A stretch of 64,000 bases of DNA. It comes from Aliivibrio fischeri ATCC 7744 = JCM 18803 = DSM 507. Its GTDB lineage: Bacteria > Pseudomonadota > Gammaproteobacteria > Enterobacterales > Vibrionaceae. Both the position numbers and the translations under genes were made by a program. The notes under the pieces are model-generated. The model saw nothing but the letters and a program-made list of their open reading frames with translations, was not told the DNA's origin and did not search any database. The stretch spans positions 2,666,001 to 2,730,000 of the forward strand of contig NZ_CP092712.1 in NCBI RefSeq assembly GCF_023983475.1, given 5' to 3'. Numbering within the stretch: position 1 is the first letter of the stretch; each line of letters starts with the position of its first letter. Positions 10,776 through 20,910 of the stretch are shown here, one piece after another.

Positions 10776-11762
10776 TTATGCCCTATCAAAAGGAAATGCT
10801 GTAACTTGATCGATGTGCTTCTCGCCCATCGCAAGCATGATTAAACGATCAATACCTAAAGCAACACCAGAACAATTAGGTAAACCCGCTTCTAGCGCAG
10901 CGATCAAATGATAATCAATGGGTTGTTCAATTAGCCCCATTGATTTACGTTTTGCATTATCTTCTTCAAAACGCATGAGCTGCTCTTTTGCATTATCCAA
11001 CTCATGAAAGCCATTCGCTAACTCAATTCCCTTAAAGTACACCTCAAATCGTTCAGCTACTCGTGGATCGCTTGGATTAATTTTAGCTAACGCTGCTTGA
11101 GAAGCAGGAAAATCATAAACAAAAGCAGGCACATCTTGCCCAATTTTTACTTCAACTCCCATACTGAATAAAAGCTGCAATAATGTGTCACGATCTTCTT
11201 CAATATCTGCAATATCAGATAAACCTAATGGCGCAGCAACCGCTCTTAATTCATCCATACTCGCTTCTAAAGGGCAAACACCAAGTACTTGAATAAAAGC
11301 TTCTTGATAAGTCATACGTTCAGCATTGTCACATTTCAACACTAACGTTAATAACTCATTCATCTCATCCATTAGGTTATGATGATCAAAACCTAAACGA
11401 TACCACTCTAGCATAGTGAATTCAGGGTTATGGTAACGTCCTGCTTCTTCGTTTCGAAATGCTTTATTTATTTGGTAAATACACCCACTTCCAGCGGCTA
11501 ATAAGCGCTTCATATGAAACTCTGGACTAGTCATGAAATAAAGATGAGTGCCATCTGCATATCCCGGCCCAATAAAGTCTGTTTGGAAAGTATGTAAATG
11601 CACATCCGTTACCGTCGCATGACTCATTGCAGGCGTATCCACCTCCATTACTTTTCGCTCAGAAAAGAACGAACGGATTGCAGTTAAAATATCAGCTCGT
11701 TGCTGTAATTGCTCAATTGATGCACTAGGCATCCAGTTTTGACTAGTCATAATCTTATACAT
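10776..11762 (-). CDS. epmA: elongation factor P--(R)-beta-lysine ligase EpmA
   Basis: A LysRS-like paralogue (GenX/PoxA) without an anticodon-binding domain. It activates (R)-beta-lysine and attaches it to Lys34 of EF-P. Class II synthetase motifs are visible: [19 protein letters not shown] (motif 2) and [12 protein letters not shown] (motif 3). The 328 residues match the family if translation starts at 11762; an ATG four codons in (11750) aligns better with the E. coli N-terminus. Its target efp and partner epmB are 4-6 kb away. It is divergent from frdA. Confidence 0.95.
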   Translation of the reverse strand: MYKIMTSQNWMPSASIEQLQQRADILTAIRSFFSERKVMEVDTPAMSHATVTDVHLHTFQTDFIGPGYADGTHLYFMTSPEFHMKRLLAAGSGCIYQINKAFRNEEAGRYHNPEFTMLEWYRLGFDHHNLMDEMNELLTLVLKCDNAERMTYQEAFIQVLGVCPLEASMDELRAVAAPLGLSDIADIEEDRDTLLQLLFSMGVEVKIGQDVPAFVYDFPASQAALAKINPSDPRVAERFEVYFKGIELANGFHELDNAKEQLMRFEEDNAKRKSMGLIEQPIDYHLIAALEAGLPNCSGVALGIDRLIMLAMGEKHIDQVTAFPFDRA

Positions 11763-11860
11763 TAGAAAAACTTATCCGAAATAATACCTTATCTCACAAT
11801 TTTACGTTACCTATTTTTTAACTTTATAAATACCCTTAAGCATCAAAGGGATACAGAACC

Positions 11861-11879
11861 AATAAGAATCATTATCACT
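11861..11879. promoter_or_regulatory. Fur-box-like sequence between epmA and frdA
   Basis: AATAAGAATCATTATCACT matches 15 of 18 informative positions of the Vibrio-type Fur consensus AATGATAATNATTATCATT. It lies about 280 bp upstream of frdA and 100 bp upstream of epmA. Iron control of an iron-rich reductase is plausible but unproven. Confidence 0.35.
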
Positions 11880-11932
11880 TATAAAGCAACAACTTAACTA
11901 CAATTTGCCGCCAAAATTAACAGCTTTAACTA

Positions 11933-11948
11933 GTTGACGGAGATCACA
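11933..11948. promoter_or_regulatory. CRP-like site upstream of frdA
   Basis: GTTGACGGAGATCACA matches 8 of the 10 core positions of TGTGA-N6-TCACA, with a perfect TCACA half. It lies 210 bp upstream of frdA in a 395-bp gap. That gap otherwise shows only a Fur-like box and AT-rich DNA. Confidence 0.35.
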
Positions 11949-12157
11949 CTATAAGCAACAAACTGCCCCATTAGTGGTACTTGCTCTACAAAACTTTATC
12001 CATATCAATTTTTATTACAAAAGCTCACATAGAATAGAGAACAGAATTTTTAAGTTATTATTTGCTCTTTTTTGTCATATGAGCAGGTTAGATTCTCATA
12101 ATTAGTCACAATTACGTGATTAGTTTAATTTTTTATCTTTTATCCCGGAGGATAACT

Positions 12158-13963
12158 GTGAAGACTATAACCACAGATATCGCAGTAATCGGCGCGGGCG
12201 GTGCAGGTTTACGTACTGCCATTGCAGCTGCAGAAGCTAACCCAGAGCTGGAGATTGCTCTGATTTCAAAAGTATACCCAATGCGTTCACATACAGTGGC
12301 TGCAGAAGGTGGTTCCGCTGCCGTGACCAAGGAAGAAGATACACTAGACAATCACTTCAACGATACTGTTGGTGGTGGTGATTGGCTGTGTGAACAGGAT
12401 GTTGTTGAGTACTTTGTAGAAAATGCATACCGTGAAATGACCCAATTAGAACAATGGGGTTGTCCATGGAGCCGTAAAGAAAATGGTGAAGTTAACGTTC
12501 GCCGTTTTGGTGGTATGAAAGTTGAACGTACATGGTTTGCTGCGGATAAAACCGGCTTCCACATGCTTCACACTCTATTCCAAACATCAATGAAATACCC
12601 TCAAATCAACCGTTTTGATGAGTACTTCGTTGTTGACCTTCTTGTGGAAGAAGGCCAAGTTCAAGGTCTGATTGCTATTCATATGGCAGAAGGCGAACTT
12701 ATCTGTATTAAAGCAAAATCTGTTGTTCTTGCAACGGGTGGCGCAGGTCGTGTTTACCACTGTAACACCAATGGAGGTATCGTTACTGGTGATGGTATGG
12801 CTATGGCGTTCCGTCACGGTGTTCCACTACGTGATATGGAATTCGTACAATACCACCCAACAGGCTTACCAGGTACTGGTATCCTGATGACTGAAGGTTG
12901 TCGTGGTGAAGGCGGTATCATCGTAAACAAAAATGGTTACCGTTACCTACAAGATTACGGCATGGGTCCTGAGACTCCTGTTGGCGAGCCAAAGAACAAA
13001 TACATGGAACTTGGTCCTCGTGACAAAGTATCTCAAGCGTTCTGGCATGAGCAGCAAAAAGGCAACACAATTAAACACCCTCTAGGTGATGTTGTGCATC
13101 TAGATCTTCGTCACCTTGGTGAAGAATATCTACATGAGCGTCTACCATTTATCTGTGAATTAGCAAAGGCATACGTAAACGTTGATCCAGCTAAAGAGCC
13201 AATCCCAATCCGTCCAACGGTTCACTACACTATGGGTGGTATCGAAACGGATAAGAACAATGAAACAAGCATCAAAGGTCTATTTGCTGTTGGTGAGTGT
13301 TCTTCTGTTGGTCTTCACGGTGCAAACCGTCTAGGTTCAAACTCTCTAGCTGAGCTAGTTGTATTCGGCCGCCTTGCTGGTGAAAAAGCCGCTGAACGTG
13401 CTGCTGAATTCACATCTTGGAATGATGAATCAATCCAGAAACAAATTACTGAAGTTCAAGCTCGCATTGATGCGCTAATGGCGCAAGAAGGTGACGAAAA
13501 CTGGGCAACTATCCGTACTGAAATGGGTCACTCTATGGAAGCGGGTTGTGGTATCTATCGTAAAGAGCATGAAATGCAAGATACGATTGATAAACTGGCT
13601 GAACTAAAAGAGCGTTACAAGAAAATCAGCATCAAAGATAAAGGTAAAGTATTCAACACTGACCTTTTATACGCTATCGAAGTTGGTTACGGTCTTGAAG
13701 TTGCAGAAGCAATGGCTCACTCAGCGATTCTACGTAAAGAATCTCGTGGTGCACACCAACGTCTAGATGAAGGTTGTACAGAGCGTGATGATGAGAACTT
13801 CCTAAAACACTCATTAGCGTTCTACAACAAAGATGCAGCGCCTACTATCAAGTACAGCGATGTAACGATCACTAAATCACAACCAAAAGCTCGCCTATAT
13901 GGTGAAGCAGCTGAAAAAGCAGCAGCAGAAGAAGCGGCGAAGAACGCAGAGGAGCACGCATAA
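12158..13963 (+). CDS. frdA: fumarate reductase flavoprotein subunit FrdA
   Basis: The catalytic subunit of the menaquinol:fumarate reductase used in anaerobic respiration. The FAD dinucleotide fold IGAGGAGLR is at the N-terminus, the FAD-linking His45 is in [10 protein letters not shown], and the active-site segment [20 protein letters not shown] is intact. I chose GTG at 12158 because a strong GGAGG sits 7 bp upstream and the N-terminus then aligns with E. coli FrdA; an in-frame start at 12116 would add 14 unlikely residues. The stop overlaps the frdB ATG. The protein has 601 residues. Confidence 0.96.
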   Translation: MKTITTDIAVIGAGGAGLRTAIAAAEANPELEIALISKVYPMRSHTVAAEGGSAAVTKEEDTLDNHFNDTVGGGDWLCEQDVVEYFVENAYREMTQLEQWGCPWSRKENGEVNVRRFGGMKVERTWFAADKTGFHMLHTLFQTSMKYPQINRFDEYFVVDLLVEEGQVQGLIAIHMAEGELICIKAKSVVLATGGAGRVYHCNTNGGIVTGDGMAMAFRHGVPLRDMEFVQYHPTGLPGTGILMTEGCRGEGGIIVNKNGYRYLQDYGMGPETPVGEPKNKYMELGPRDKVSQAFWHEQQKGNTIKHPLGDVVHLDLRHLGEEYLHERLPFICELAKAYVNVDPAKEPIPIRPTVHYTMGGIETDKNNETSIKGLFAVGECSSVGLHGANRLGSNSLAELVVFGRLAGEKAAERAAEFTSWNDESIQKQITEVQARIDALMAQEGDENWATIRTEMGHSMEAGCGIYRKEHEMQDTIDKLAELKERYKKISIKDKGKVFNTDLLYAIEVGYGLEVAEAMAHSAILRKESRGAHQRLDEGCTERDDENFLKHSLAFYNKDAAPTIKYSDVTITKSQPKARLYGEAAEKAAAEEAAKNAEEHA

Positions 13964-14706
13964 TGACGGGTGGCAATCGAATCCAAAAAGTAAGCATCCT
14001 GCGTTACGACCCAATGAAAGATGAGAAACCTTATCTTCAAACGTTTGATGTTCCTTGTGATGAAACAACGTCTGTATTAGACGCTATTGGTTACATCAAA
14101 GATAACCTAGACAAAGACCTATCTTACCGTTGGTCTTGTCGTATGGCGATCTGTGGCTCTTGTGGCATGATGGTAAACAACGTACCTAAGCTTGCTTGTA
14201 AAGCGTTCTTACGTGATTACCCAGATGGTTTAACATTAGAACCATTAGCTAACTTCCCAATTGAAAAAGATTTAATTGTTGATATGACGCCATTCATTGA
14301 GCGTTTAGAAGCAATCAAACCTTATATTTTAGGAAATGATCGTACACCTGAACAAGGTCCAAACACTCAGACTCCTGAGCAAATGGCGAAATACAAACAA
14401 TTCGCTGGTTGTATCAACTGTGGTCTATGTTATGCAGCGTGTCCTCAATTCGGTCTAAACCCTGAATTCATCGGTCCTGCAGCACTAACACTTGCACACC
14501 GTTACAATCTTGATAGCCGTGATAACGGCTCAGCTGAGCGTATGAAGCTAATCAATGGTGACAACGGCGCATGGGGCTGTACATTTGTTGGTTACTGTTC
14601 TGAAGTGTGTCCAAAACACGTTGACCCAGCAGCAGCTGTAAACCAAGGTAAGATCGCATCGTCTCAAGACTTTGTTATCGCAATGCTTAAACCTCAGGAG
14701 GCATAA
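13963..14706 (+). CDS. frdB: fumarate reductase iron-sulfur subunit FrdB
   Basis: Electron-transfer subunit with three clusters: [2Fe-2S] ligands in [11 protein letters not shown], [4Fe-4S] in [12 protein letters not shown] and [3Fe-4S] in [16 protein letters not shown]. At 247 residues it is normal. The ATG overlaps the frdA stop by one base and frdC follows after 2 bp, so the operon is translationally coupled. Confidence 0.97.
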   Translation: MTGGNRIQKVSILRYDPMKDEKPYLQTFDVPCDETTSVLDAIGYIKDNLDKDLSYRWSCRMAICGSCGMMVNNVPKLACKAFLRDYPDGLTLEPLANFPIEKDLIVDMTPFIERLEAIKPYILGNDRTPEQGPNTQTPEQMAKYKQFAGCINCGLCYAACPQFGLNPEFIGPAALTLAHRYNLDSRDNGSAERMKLINGDNGAWGCTFVGYCSEVCPKHVDPAAAVNQGKIASSQDFVIAMLKPQEA

Positions 14707-14708
14707 GG

Positions 14709-15092
14709 ATGAGCAATCGTAAACCTTACGTTCGCGAAATGACACGTACTTGGTGGAAAGATCATCCTTTCTACCGCTTCTACATGGTTCGTGAAGCAAC
14801 GGTTCTACCACTAATTTTCTTTACTATCTGTCTGCTTGTTGGTCTAGGTAGCTTAGTTAAAGGTCCACTTGCTTGGGCTTCTTGGTTAGATTTCATGGCA
14901 AACCCTATTGTGGTTGCTCTGAACATTGTTGCTTTAGCTGGTAGCTTATTCCATGCTCAAACATTCTTTAGCATGATGCCGCAAGTAATGCCGATTCGTC
15001 TTGGTGGTAAAACACTGGATAAGAAAGTGGTTGTTCTTGCACAATGGGCAGCAGTTGCTGCAATCACATTACTTGTACTGGTTATCGTTTAA
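14709..15092 (+). CDS. frdC: fumarate reductase membrane anchor FrdC
   Basis: The 127-residue anchor has three transmembrane helices and the family signature [19 protein letters not shown] near the N-terminus. With FrdD it binds FrdAB to the membrane and holds the quinone site. An AGGAGG-type ribosome site overlaps the end of frdB. Confidence 0.96.
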   Translation: MSNRKPYVREMTRTWWKDHPFYRFYMVREATVLPLIFFTICLLVGLGSLVKGPLAWASWLDFMANPIVVALNIVALAGSLFHAQTFFSMMPQVMPIRLGGKTLDKKVVVLAQWAAVAAITLLVLVIV

Positions 15093-15103
15093 GGAGAATT
15101 ATT

Positions 15104-15466
15104 GTGGTAAATCGTAATCCAAAGCGTTCTGACGAACCAGTATGGTGGGGCTTATTTGGTGCTGGCGGCACTTGGTTTGCAATGCTAACACCAGTAACTA
15201 TCTTAGTTCTTGGTATCTTAGTTCCACTAGGTGTGATCGGTCCTGAGTCAATGAACTACCTACGTGTTGCTGGTTTTGTTACTAGCATCATTGGTGCATT
15301 ATTTGTTATCGGTTCTATCTCTATGCCAATGTGGCATGCGATGCACCGTCTGCACCACGGTATGCATGACCTAAAATTCCACACAGGTACTGCGGGTAAA
15401 ATCGCATGTTACGCAGCGGCTGCTCTAGCAACTGTATTATCTGTTGTGTTTATCTTCATGATCTAA
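15104..15466 (+). CDS. frdD: fumarate reductase membrane anchor FrdD
   Basis: The second anchor subunit has three hydrophobic helices and the signature [14 protein letters not shown] at its N-terminus. The start is GTG at 15104, set by AAGGAG at 15091-15096; a longer in-frame reading from 15044 overlaps frdC and is rejected. The protein has 120 residues. It is the last gene of the frd operon. Confidence 0.95.
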   Translation: MVNRNPKRSDEPVWWGLFGAGGTWFAMLTPVTILVLGILVPLGVIGPESMNYLRVAGFVTSIIGALFVIGSISMPMWHAMHRLHHGMHDLKFHTGTAGKIACYAAAALATVLSVVFIFMI

Positions 15467-15485
15467 TCATCATCTAGATACTGAA

Positions 15486-15513
15486 AAAGGTTGGCTTTAT
15501 GCCAACCTTTTTT
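15486..15513 (+). terminator. frd operon terminator
   Basis: The perfect 10-bp stem AAAGGTTGGC/GCCAACCTTT with loop TTTAT is followed by a T-run, 20 bp after the frdD stop. Confidence 0.92.
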
Positions 15514-15537
15514 GTGTCTGCTATTTATAAATAAGCA

Positions 15538-15565
15538 ATAAAAAAGGCCACCGAAGTGACCTTTT
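15538..15565 (-). terminator. efp terminator
   Basis: On the minus strand, the stem AAAAGGTCAC/GTGGCCTTTT closes a TTCG tetraloop (one G-U pair) and is followed by T residues, 30 bp after the efp stop. Confidence 0.85.
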
Positions 15566-15595
15566 ATATAAAGCTATTCTCGATATAAATCGAAA

Positions 15596-16162
15596 TTACT
15601 TCACACGACCAACGTATTCGCCAGTACGTGTATCAACTTTAACTACTTCACCAATAGCGATGAATAGTGGAACACGAACTACTGCACCAGTAGATAATGT
15701 TGCTGGTTTACCGCCAGTACCTTGAGTATCGCCTTTTAGACCTGGGTCTGTTTCAGTTACTTCAAGTTCAACAAAGTTTGGTGGTGTCACTGTAATTGGA
15801 TTATCATTCCAAAGAGTCAGTGTACAAGTATCGTTTTCTACTAGCCATTTAGCAGCATCACCAACAGCTTTAACATCAGCTGCGATTTGCTCAAAGCTTA
15901 CGCTATTCATGAAGTGATAGAATTCACCATCGCTGTATAGGTAGTCAAGATCAACATCTACTACATCAGCTAGCTCAAAACTTTCACCTGATTTAAATGT
16001 TTTTTCTAGTGTTTTACCAGAAAGCAATCGACGAAGTTTTACACGGTTGAATGCTTGACCTTTACCTGGCTTAACATATTCGTTTTCGATAATTGAGCAT
16101 GGCTCATTATCTAACATAAATTTCAAACCGCCTTTGAATTCATTGGTACTTACTGACGCCAT
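15596..16162 (-). CDS. efp: translation elongation factor P
   Basis: EF-P rescues ribosomes stalled at polyproline. Three beta-barrel domains fill the 188 residues, and the modified residue is Lys34 in KPGKGQAF. EpmA and EpmB, both encoded nearby, add the beta-lysyl group. It is divergent from epmB with only 32 bp between the starts, so the promoters overlap. Confidence 0.98.
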   Translation of the reverse strand: MASVSTNEFKGGLKFMLDNEPCSIIENEYVKPGKGQAFNRVKLRRLLSGKTLEKTFKSGESFELADVVDVDLDYLYSDGEFYHFMNSVSFEQIAADVKAVGDAAKWLVENDTCTLTLWNDNPITVTPPNFVELEVTETDPGLKGDTQGTGGKPATLSTGAVVRVPLFIAIGEVVKVDTRTGEYVGRVK

Positions 16163-16194
16163 GATTTCCTCTTAACATCGTTGAGTTATAAATA

Positions 16195-17217
16195 ATGTCA
16201 CACATAATAACCCGAAATGACGCTCCTGTTGAGCAAAACTGGCTCAAAGAACTAGCGAATGCGATCTCTAACCCTCATCAACTACTTTCAATACTAGGTA
16301 TTGATAGCGCTCCGTGGGAAAAAGGATTGGAAGCGAAAAAGTTATTTGCGTTACGTGTGCCGACAAGTTTTGTCGATAGAATGGAATTTGGCAACCCTTT
16401 TGATCCTTTATTACGCCAAGTATTGCCTTTAGATCAAGAATTCGAGGTACATGAGGGATATTCGAACGATCCTTTAGAAGAACAAGACAACGCTCAACCG
16501 GGATTATTGCATAAATACAAAAACCGAGTTCTACTGATTGTAAAAGGAGGTTGTGCTGTTAATTGTCGTTATTGCTTCCGTCGTCACTTTCCATATCAAG
16601 ACAATAAAGGCAGCAAAACCGTTTGGCAAGAATCCATTGATTACATCGCCAACCACCCAGAAATAAATGAAGTTATTTTCTCTGGCGGTGACCCATTAAT
16701 GGCAAAAGATCATGAGCTTCAATGGTTAATTGAACATATTGAAGCGATTCCGCACATCAAGCGCCTTCGCATCCACTCTCGTTTGCCGGTAGTAATACCA
16801 AACCGTATTACTGATACACTATGTCAGCTATTTAAAAAAACACGCTTACAAATCATTCTAGTGACTCATATCAACCATGCTAATGAAATTAATCAAGCCC
16901 TTATTAATAGCATGCAAAAACTGAAACTTGCTCATGTCACTCTATTAAATCAAAGCGTGTTATTAAAAGGCGTTAATGATAATGCAGATACATTAACTCA
17001 ATTAAGTGAAGCATTATTTGATGCGGGTATTTTGCCTTATTACCTTCATGTATTAGATAAAGTCCAAGGGGCCGCTCATTTCTTTGTTTCTGACGAAAAA
17101 GCCAAACAATTAATGGGGGAGTTGATAGAAAATGTATCTGGTTATCTTGTTCCTACATTAGCTAGAGAGATTGGTGGTAGAAAAAGCAAAACACCTCTCG
17201 ACTTATATTTGGAATAA
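16195..17217 (+). CDS. epmB: EF-P beta-lysylation protein EpmB (lysine 2,3-aminomutase-like)
   Basis: A radical SAM, PLP-dependent aminomutase (YjeK) that converts (S)-alpha-lysine to (R)-beta-lysine for EpmA. The SAM-cluster motif CAVNCRYCFRRHFPY is near residue 120, followed by FSGGDPLM. At 340 residues it is normal. It is divergent from efp, and a strong terminator follows. Confidence 0.96.
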   Translation: MSHIITRNDAPVEQNWLKELANAISNPHQLLSILGIDSAPWEKGLEAKKLFALRVPTSFVDRMEFGNPFDPLLRQVLPLDQEFEVHEGYSNDPLEEQDNAQPGLLHKYKNRVLLIVKGGCAVNCRYCFRRHFPYQDNKGSKTVWQESIDYIANHPEINEVIFSGGDPLMAKDHELQWLIEHIEAIPHIKRLRIHSRLPVVIPNRITDTLCQLFKKTRLQIILVTHINHANEINQALINSMQKLKLAHVTLLNQSVLLKGVNDNADTLTQLSEALFDAGILPYYLHVLDKVQGAAHFFVSDEKAKQLMGELIENVSGYLVPTLAREIGGRKSKTPLDLYLE

Positions 17218-17228
17218 TTACAGACATA

Positions 17229-17258
17229 AAAAAACCGAAGCACTCGCTTCGGTTTTTT
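17229..17258 (+). terminator. bidirectional terminator between epmB and pfkA
   Basis: The 13-bp stem AAAAAACCGAAGC/GCTTCGGTTTTTT with a 4-base loop has T-runs on both strands. It serves both convergent genes. Confidence 0.93.
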
Positions 17259-17280
17259 GTATCTAGAATTCAATTCTAAA

Positions 17281-18243
17281 TTAGAATAACTCTTCAGCTA
17301 CTTTGTATAGCTCAAGTTTTTCTGGACGACGCATGTTTTCAATTGCATCGATGATATCGTGGTGAACAAGTTGTTCATTTTGAATACCAACACAACGGCC
17401 ACCGTGACCATCAATCAGCAATTTAACACCGTAGTTACCCATACGAGAAGCTAGGATACGGTCGAATGCACCAGGTTGACCACCACGTTGAATATGACCA
17501 AGAACCGTTGCGCGAGTTTCACGACCAGTTTCAGCCTCGATTTCTTTTGCAAGTTGGTTAACATCAGTCATCAGCTCAGTGATCGCGATGATTGCGTGTT
17601 TTTTACCTTTCGCAATACCATCTTGGATATTTTGAATTAGAGCTTCTTTGTTTAAACCTGTTTCAGGAGTAATAACGTACTCACAACCACCAGCAATTGC
17701 AGACATAAGAGTTAAGTCACCACAGTGACGACCCATAACTTCTACAATAGAAATACGTTGGTGAGAAGAAGACGTGTCACGTAGACGGTCAATTGCATCA
17801 ATAACAGTGTTTAATGCTGTTAGGTAACCAATTGTGTAGTCAGTACCCGCGATATCATTATCGATTGTGCCAGGAAGACCGATACATGGGTAACCCATTT
17901 CAGTTAATTTCTTCGCACCCATGTAAGAACCGTCACCACCGATAACGATTAGCGCATCAATGTCGTGTTTCTTAAGGTTTTCGATCGCTTTTTCACGAAC
18001 AGCTACTTCTTTAAACTCAGGAAAACGTGCTGAACCTAAGAATGTACCGCCGCGGTTGATCATATCAGATACGCTGTGACGCTCTAATTTTTCGATACGA
18101 TCTTCAACAAGACCTAAGTAGCCATCATGAATACCAAATACTTCTAGGCCTTCCGTCAATGCTGTACGAACAACACCACGAACTGCCGCATTCATACCCG
18201 GCGCATCGCCACCACTTGTTAAAACACCAATCTTCTTGACCAT
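17281..18243 (-). CDS. pfkA: 6-phosphofructokinase PfkA
   Basis: An ATP-dependent phosphofructokinase of glycolysis. The ATP site [14 protein letters not shown] is at the N-terminus, [10 protein letters not shown] and the catalytic PGTIDNDI follow, and allosteric-site residues are in place. The length of 320 residues equals E. coli PfkA. The 219-bp upstream gap to fieF is AT-rich without clear motifs. Confidence 0.98.
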   Translation of the reverse strand: MVKKIGVLTSGGDAPGMNAAVRGVVRTALTEGLEVFGIHDGYLGLVEDRIEKLERHSVSDMINRGGTFLGSARFPEFKEVAVREKAIENLKKHDIDALIVIGGDGSYMGAKKLTEMGYPCIGLPGTIDNDIAGTDYTIGYLTALNTVIDAIDRLRDTSSSHQRISIVEVMGRHCGDLTLMSAIAGGCEYVITPETGLNKEALIQNIQDGIAKGKKHAIIAITELMTDVNQLAKEIEAETGRETRATVLGHIQRGGQPGAFDRILASRMGNYGVKLLIDGHGGRCVGIQNEQLVHHDIIDAIENMRRPEKLELYKVAEELF

Positions 18244-18462
18244 GGTTACCCTCTAAATATGGTTGGGAATTTCAATTTCAATTTTGAACACAGCAAGCAA
18301 ACTCCCTAATCTGCTCACCATTAATAATCTGTAATTTTTTTTCTTATGTAAGAGTATTACCAGTTTACTGAAAAAGTTCGTTGATTCACATCAGAATCAA
18401 TCATGACAATTTTATTTTTCTGTTACCAAAAAACAAAAAACGCTAATAATACTACCAAACAC

Positions 18463-19368
18463 TTAGCTAAACTGTTGTTGCTCTCTGTCTGAGTCTAGCA
18501 CAACTGATAATGGGTCTTGATGAATTATAATATCAGAATGTGGGAATACAGATAAAAGCTCATCTTCCACCGCATCTGCAATCTTATGCGCTTGAACTAA
18601 AGGCATTTGATCCGGCAGCTCTAAATGTAGTTGAATAAATCGAGTTGGGCCAGCTAAACGAGTACGTAAATCATGAATCCCCTTAACTCCTTCAACTCGA
18701 CAACACGCTTCTCTTATTTGCTCTAACTCTTCTACTGGTAATTGTCTATCAAGTAATAATTGAATCGCTTCATAGGCCATTTTAAAGGCACTTACTAATA
18801 TATACGCCCCAATCACTAAAGCAAAAATAGCATCGGCTTGATGCCAACCGTACCAGCTCAATGCCAATGCCAACATAATAGCCGCATTCATAAATAAATC
18901 CGTTTTATAATGCAGAGAGTCGGCGGCAATCGCTTGGCTTCCCGTTTGTTTAACGACCCACTGCTGAACCATTACAAGACCAAGAGTTAACACAATAGCG
19001 AAGCCACTCACATAAACACCTAATTCAGGTGCAATCACATCTTGAGGACGGAAAAAGCGCTCAACGCCATTAAGTAATAAGAAACAGGCAGAACCAGAAA
19101 TAAACATAGCTTGAGCCAATGCAGCGAGCGATTCAGCCTTACCATGTCCAAATCGATGTTCTTCATCTGGTGGCTGAAGTGCATAGCGAACAACCAATAA
19201 ATTAGTAATAGATGCGCCCATATCAAGCAATGAATCAACGAGGGAAGCCAGTAAGCTCACCGACCCCGTTACCCACCAAGTTCCTAATTTAAATAACATT
19301 AAAACCGTTGCCACTATGGTTGCAAGCCATGCAGCCATCGTTACTAAAGAGGCGTATTTCTGAGTCAT
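18463..19368 (-). CDS. fieF: cation-efflux pump FieF (CDF family)
   Basis: A proton-driven Zn/Fe exporter (YiiP). Six membrane helices precede a cytoplasmic C-terminal domain. The transport-site residues are present: two Asp in [12 protein letters not shown] (helix 2) and Asp/His/Asp in [13 protein letters not shown] (helix 5). The 301 residues match the family. It lies downstream of, and parallel to, cpxP, as in E. coli, but with cpxP's own terminator between them. Confidence 0.94.
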   Translation of the reverse strand: MTQKYASLVTMAAWLATIVATVLMLFKLGTWWVTGSVSLLASLVDSLLDMGASITNLLVVRYALQPPDEEHRFGHGKAESLAALAQAMFISGSACFLLLNGVERFFRPQDVIAPELGVYVSGFAIVLTLGLVMVQQWVVKQTGSQAIAADSLHYKTDLFMNAAIMLALALSWYGWHQADAIFALVIGAYILVSAFKMAYEAIQLLLDRQLPVEELEQIREACCRVEGVKGIHDLRTRLAGPTRFIQLHLELPDQMPLVQAHKIADAVEDELLSVFPHSDIIIHQDPLSVVLDSDREQQQFS

Positions 19369-19467
19369 GTTTTTTCCATTGCTTAAAAATCAATCCCTAG
19401 TATAAAGATTTAATCACAAAATCGTAATTCCATTTTTTAATATATTTACAACAATATTGGCATAAAC

Positions 19468-19510
19468 AAAAAAACGAGCCCTTACTTTCATAAGGACTCG
19501 TTTTATTTTT
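19468..19510 (-). terminator. cpxP terminator
   Basis: On the minus strand a stem built from AAAACGAG/CTCGTTTT and CCTTA/TAAGG segments has one internal mismatch and runs into seven T, 20 bp after the cpxP stop. Confidence 0.88.
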
Positions 19511-19526
19511 ATTCGACTAAAGCGAA

Positions 19527-20018
19527 TTAATGTGCGCAATCAGCAATATATTTGTCTTGATTTGCTTTAAATTCTACTTTTTGCTCAGGCGTTAAAATGT
19601 TCATCATTTCGTGACGTTTTTTCATCATTTCTACACGACGATCGATCTGACGTTGTGACATTTTTTCAGCTAAATCACGTACCGCTTGCTCATCAAAATT
19701 ATCTGCTAAGATTAAGTCCTGCATAGCTTGGTGATCGGCTTTCATTTCAGCAGTTGGTTGACGATGCTCACCTCTTTTCGCTTTATATTCAGCTTTACGC
19801 TCGTCACGCATTTTTTCAAATTTTGCTTTCTGCTCATCGGTTAGATCAAGATCTTTAAATGCTTTTTTATTGGCTTTCATCATGCATTTACCACCGTGCA
19901 TCCCTTCACCTTTCATTCCCCCCTCATGATGACCACCACCAAAAGCAAACGCCGATGCTGAAGCAAAAGAAAGAGGAAGAACAACTGCGCCTAAAACCAT
20001 TTTTTTCATCATGTTCAT
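19527..20018 (-). CDS. cpxP: periplasmic CpxP/Spy-family protein
   Basis: CpxP is the periplasmic inhibitor and adaptor of the Cpx stress system. A signal peptide (about 1-26, ASAFA) is followed by a His/Gly/Met-rich stretch and two LTxxQ-type motifs, LTDEQKAKF and LTPEQKVEF. It is divergent from cpxRA with a CpxR box between. The His- and Cys-containing segment (GGGHHEGG..GGKCMMK) could bind metal; that is inference. Confidence 0.9.
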   Translation of the reverse strand: MNMMKKMVLGAVVLPLSFASASAFAFGGGHHEGGMKGEGMHGGKCMMKANKKAFKDLDLTDEQKAKFEKMRDERKAEYKAKRGEHRQPTAEMKADHQAMQDLILADNFDEQAVRDLAEKMSQRQIDRRVEMMKKRHEMMNILTPEQKVEFKANQDKYIADCAH

Positions 20019-20124
20019 TGTATTATCTCCGTTGAAGAAATCTTATTGTATGGGTACAACAACTCTGCGTTGTTTGGTATGAGGTAAGAATAGCTCAGTC
20101 AACGTAAATGAGTGTATTTTGAGC

Positions 20125-20139
20125 GTAAAGCAACGTAAA
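20125..20139. promoter_or_regulatory. CpxR box between cpxP and cpxR
   Basis: GTAAAGCAACGTAAA is a perfect GTAAA-N5-GTAAA CpxR recognition site, 85 bp upstream of cpxR and 107 bp upstream of cpxP. A further GTAAA lies at 20104-20108. It supports autoregulation of cpxRA and activation of cpxP. Confidence 0.85.
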
Positions 20140-20223
20140 GGTTATTTTGAAGGTTGGTATTCCTTCGTTTATTTGGCGATACTATCATTACCAAATGGTT
20201 GGTAAGAAAGCGAGTAGATAAGA

Positions 20224-20907
20224 ATGGCAAAGATTTTATTAGTTGATGATGATATTGAACTGACAGCTCTGTTAAAAGATATCTTAAGTTTAGAAGGCTA
20301 TAACGTAATAGAAGCTAATAATGGTATTGAAGGTTTAGCTGCCATAACCGATGATCTTGACCTTATTTTGCTTGATATCATGATGCCTAAAATGAATGGC
20401 ATGGATATGCTCCGTAAATTACGCGAGACAAATGAAACGCCCGTTCTTATGCTCACAGCCAAAGGCGAAGAGATTGATCGTGTGATTGGTCTTGAGCTTG
20501 GTGCAGATGATTACTTACCAAAGCCATTTAGCGACAGAGAATTACTGGCTCGAATTCGTGCCATCTTACGACGTACTCAAGGCAAAACAAAAGAGAGTAA
20601 TAGCAGTAGTATCAAATACCAAGATATTGAACTCTTTATTGGTAAACAAGAAGCTTATCGTAATGGTGAAATGATGGAGCTAACAGGAACAGAATTCGGT
20701 CTATTATCCCAATTCATCCAAAAACCAGGTGAAATCATATCTAAAGAAGAACTCAGCTTAGAAGTACTAGGTAAACGCCTTGCACCATTTGATCGTGCTA
20801 TTGATATGCACGTGTCTAATTTACGTAAAAAATTACCGCCATTATCAGAAGGAAAACCTCGAATTAAAACATTACGAGGCCGCGGCTATTTGTTTGTAGA
20901 GGAGTAA
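20224..20907 (+). CDS. cpxR: response regulator CpxR
   Basis: An OmpR-type regulator of envelope stress genes. The receiver domain has the acidic pair DDD (8-10), phospho-acceptor Asp51 in LILLDIMMP, and KPF. The winged-helix DNA-binding domain ends GRGYLFVEE. The 227 residues are close to E. coli CpxR (232). cpxA follows after 3 bp. Confidence 0.97.
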   Translation: MAKILLVDDDIELTALLKDILSLEGYNVIEANNGIEGLAAITDDLDLILLDIMMPKMNGMDMLRKLRETNETPVLMLTAKGEEIDRVIGLELGADDYLPKPFSDRELLARIRAILRRTQGKTKESNSSSIKYQDIELFIGKQEAYRNGEMMELTGTEFGLLSQFIQKPGEIISKEELSLEVLGKRLAPFDRAIDMHVSNLRKKLPPLSEGKPRIKTLRGRGYLFVEE

Positions 20908-20910
20908 TCG

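Noticed and set aside
12116-12157. Longer FrdA start at 12116
   Set aside because: The added residues match no FrdA, and the GGAGG site clearly serves GTG 12158.
15044-15103. Longer FrdD start inside frdC
   Set aside because: It overlaps frdC by 49 bp, and AAGGAG marks GTG 15104 as the start.
17281-19368. pfkA and fieF as one operon
   Set aside because: The 219-bp gap between the fieF stop and the pfkA start is long and AT-rich, so separate promoters are more likely.
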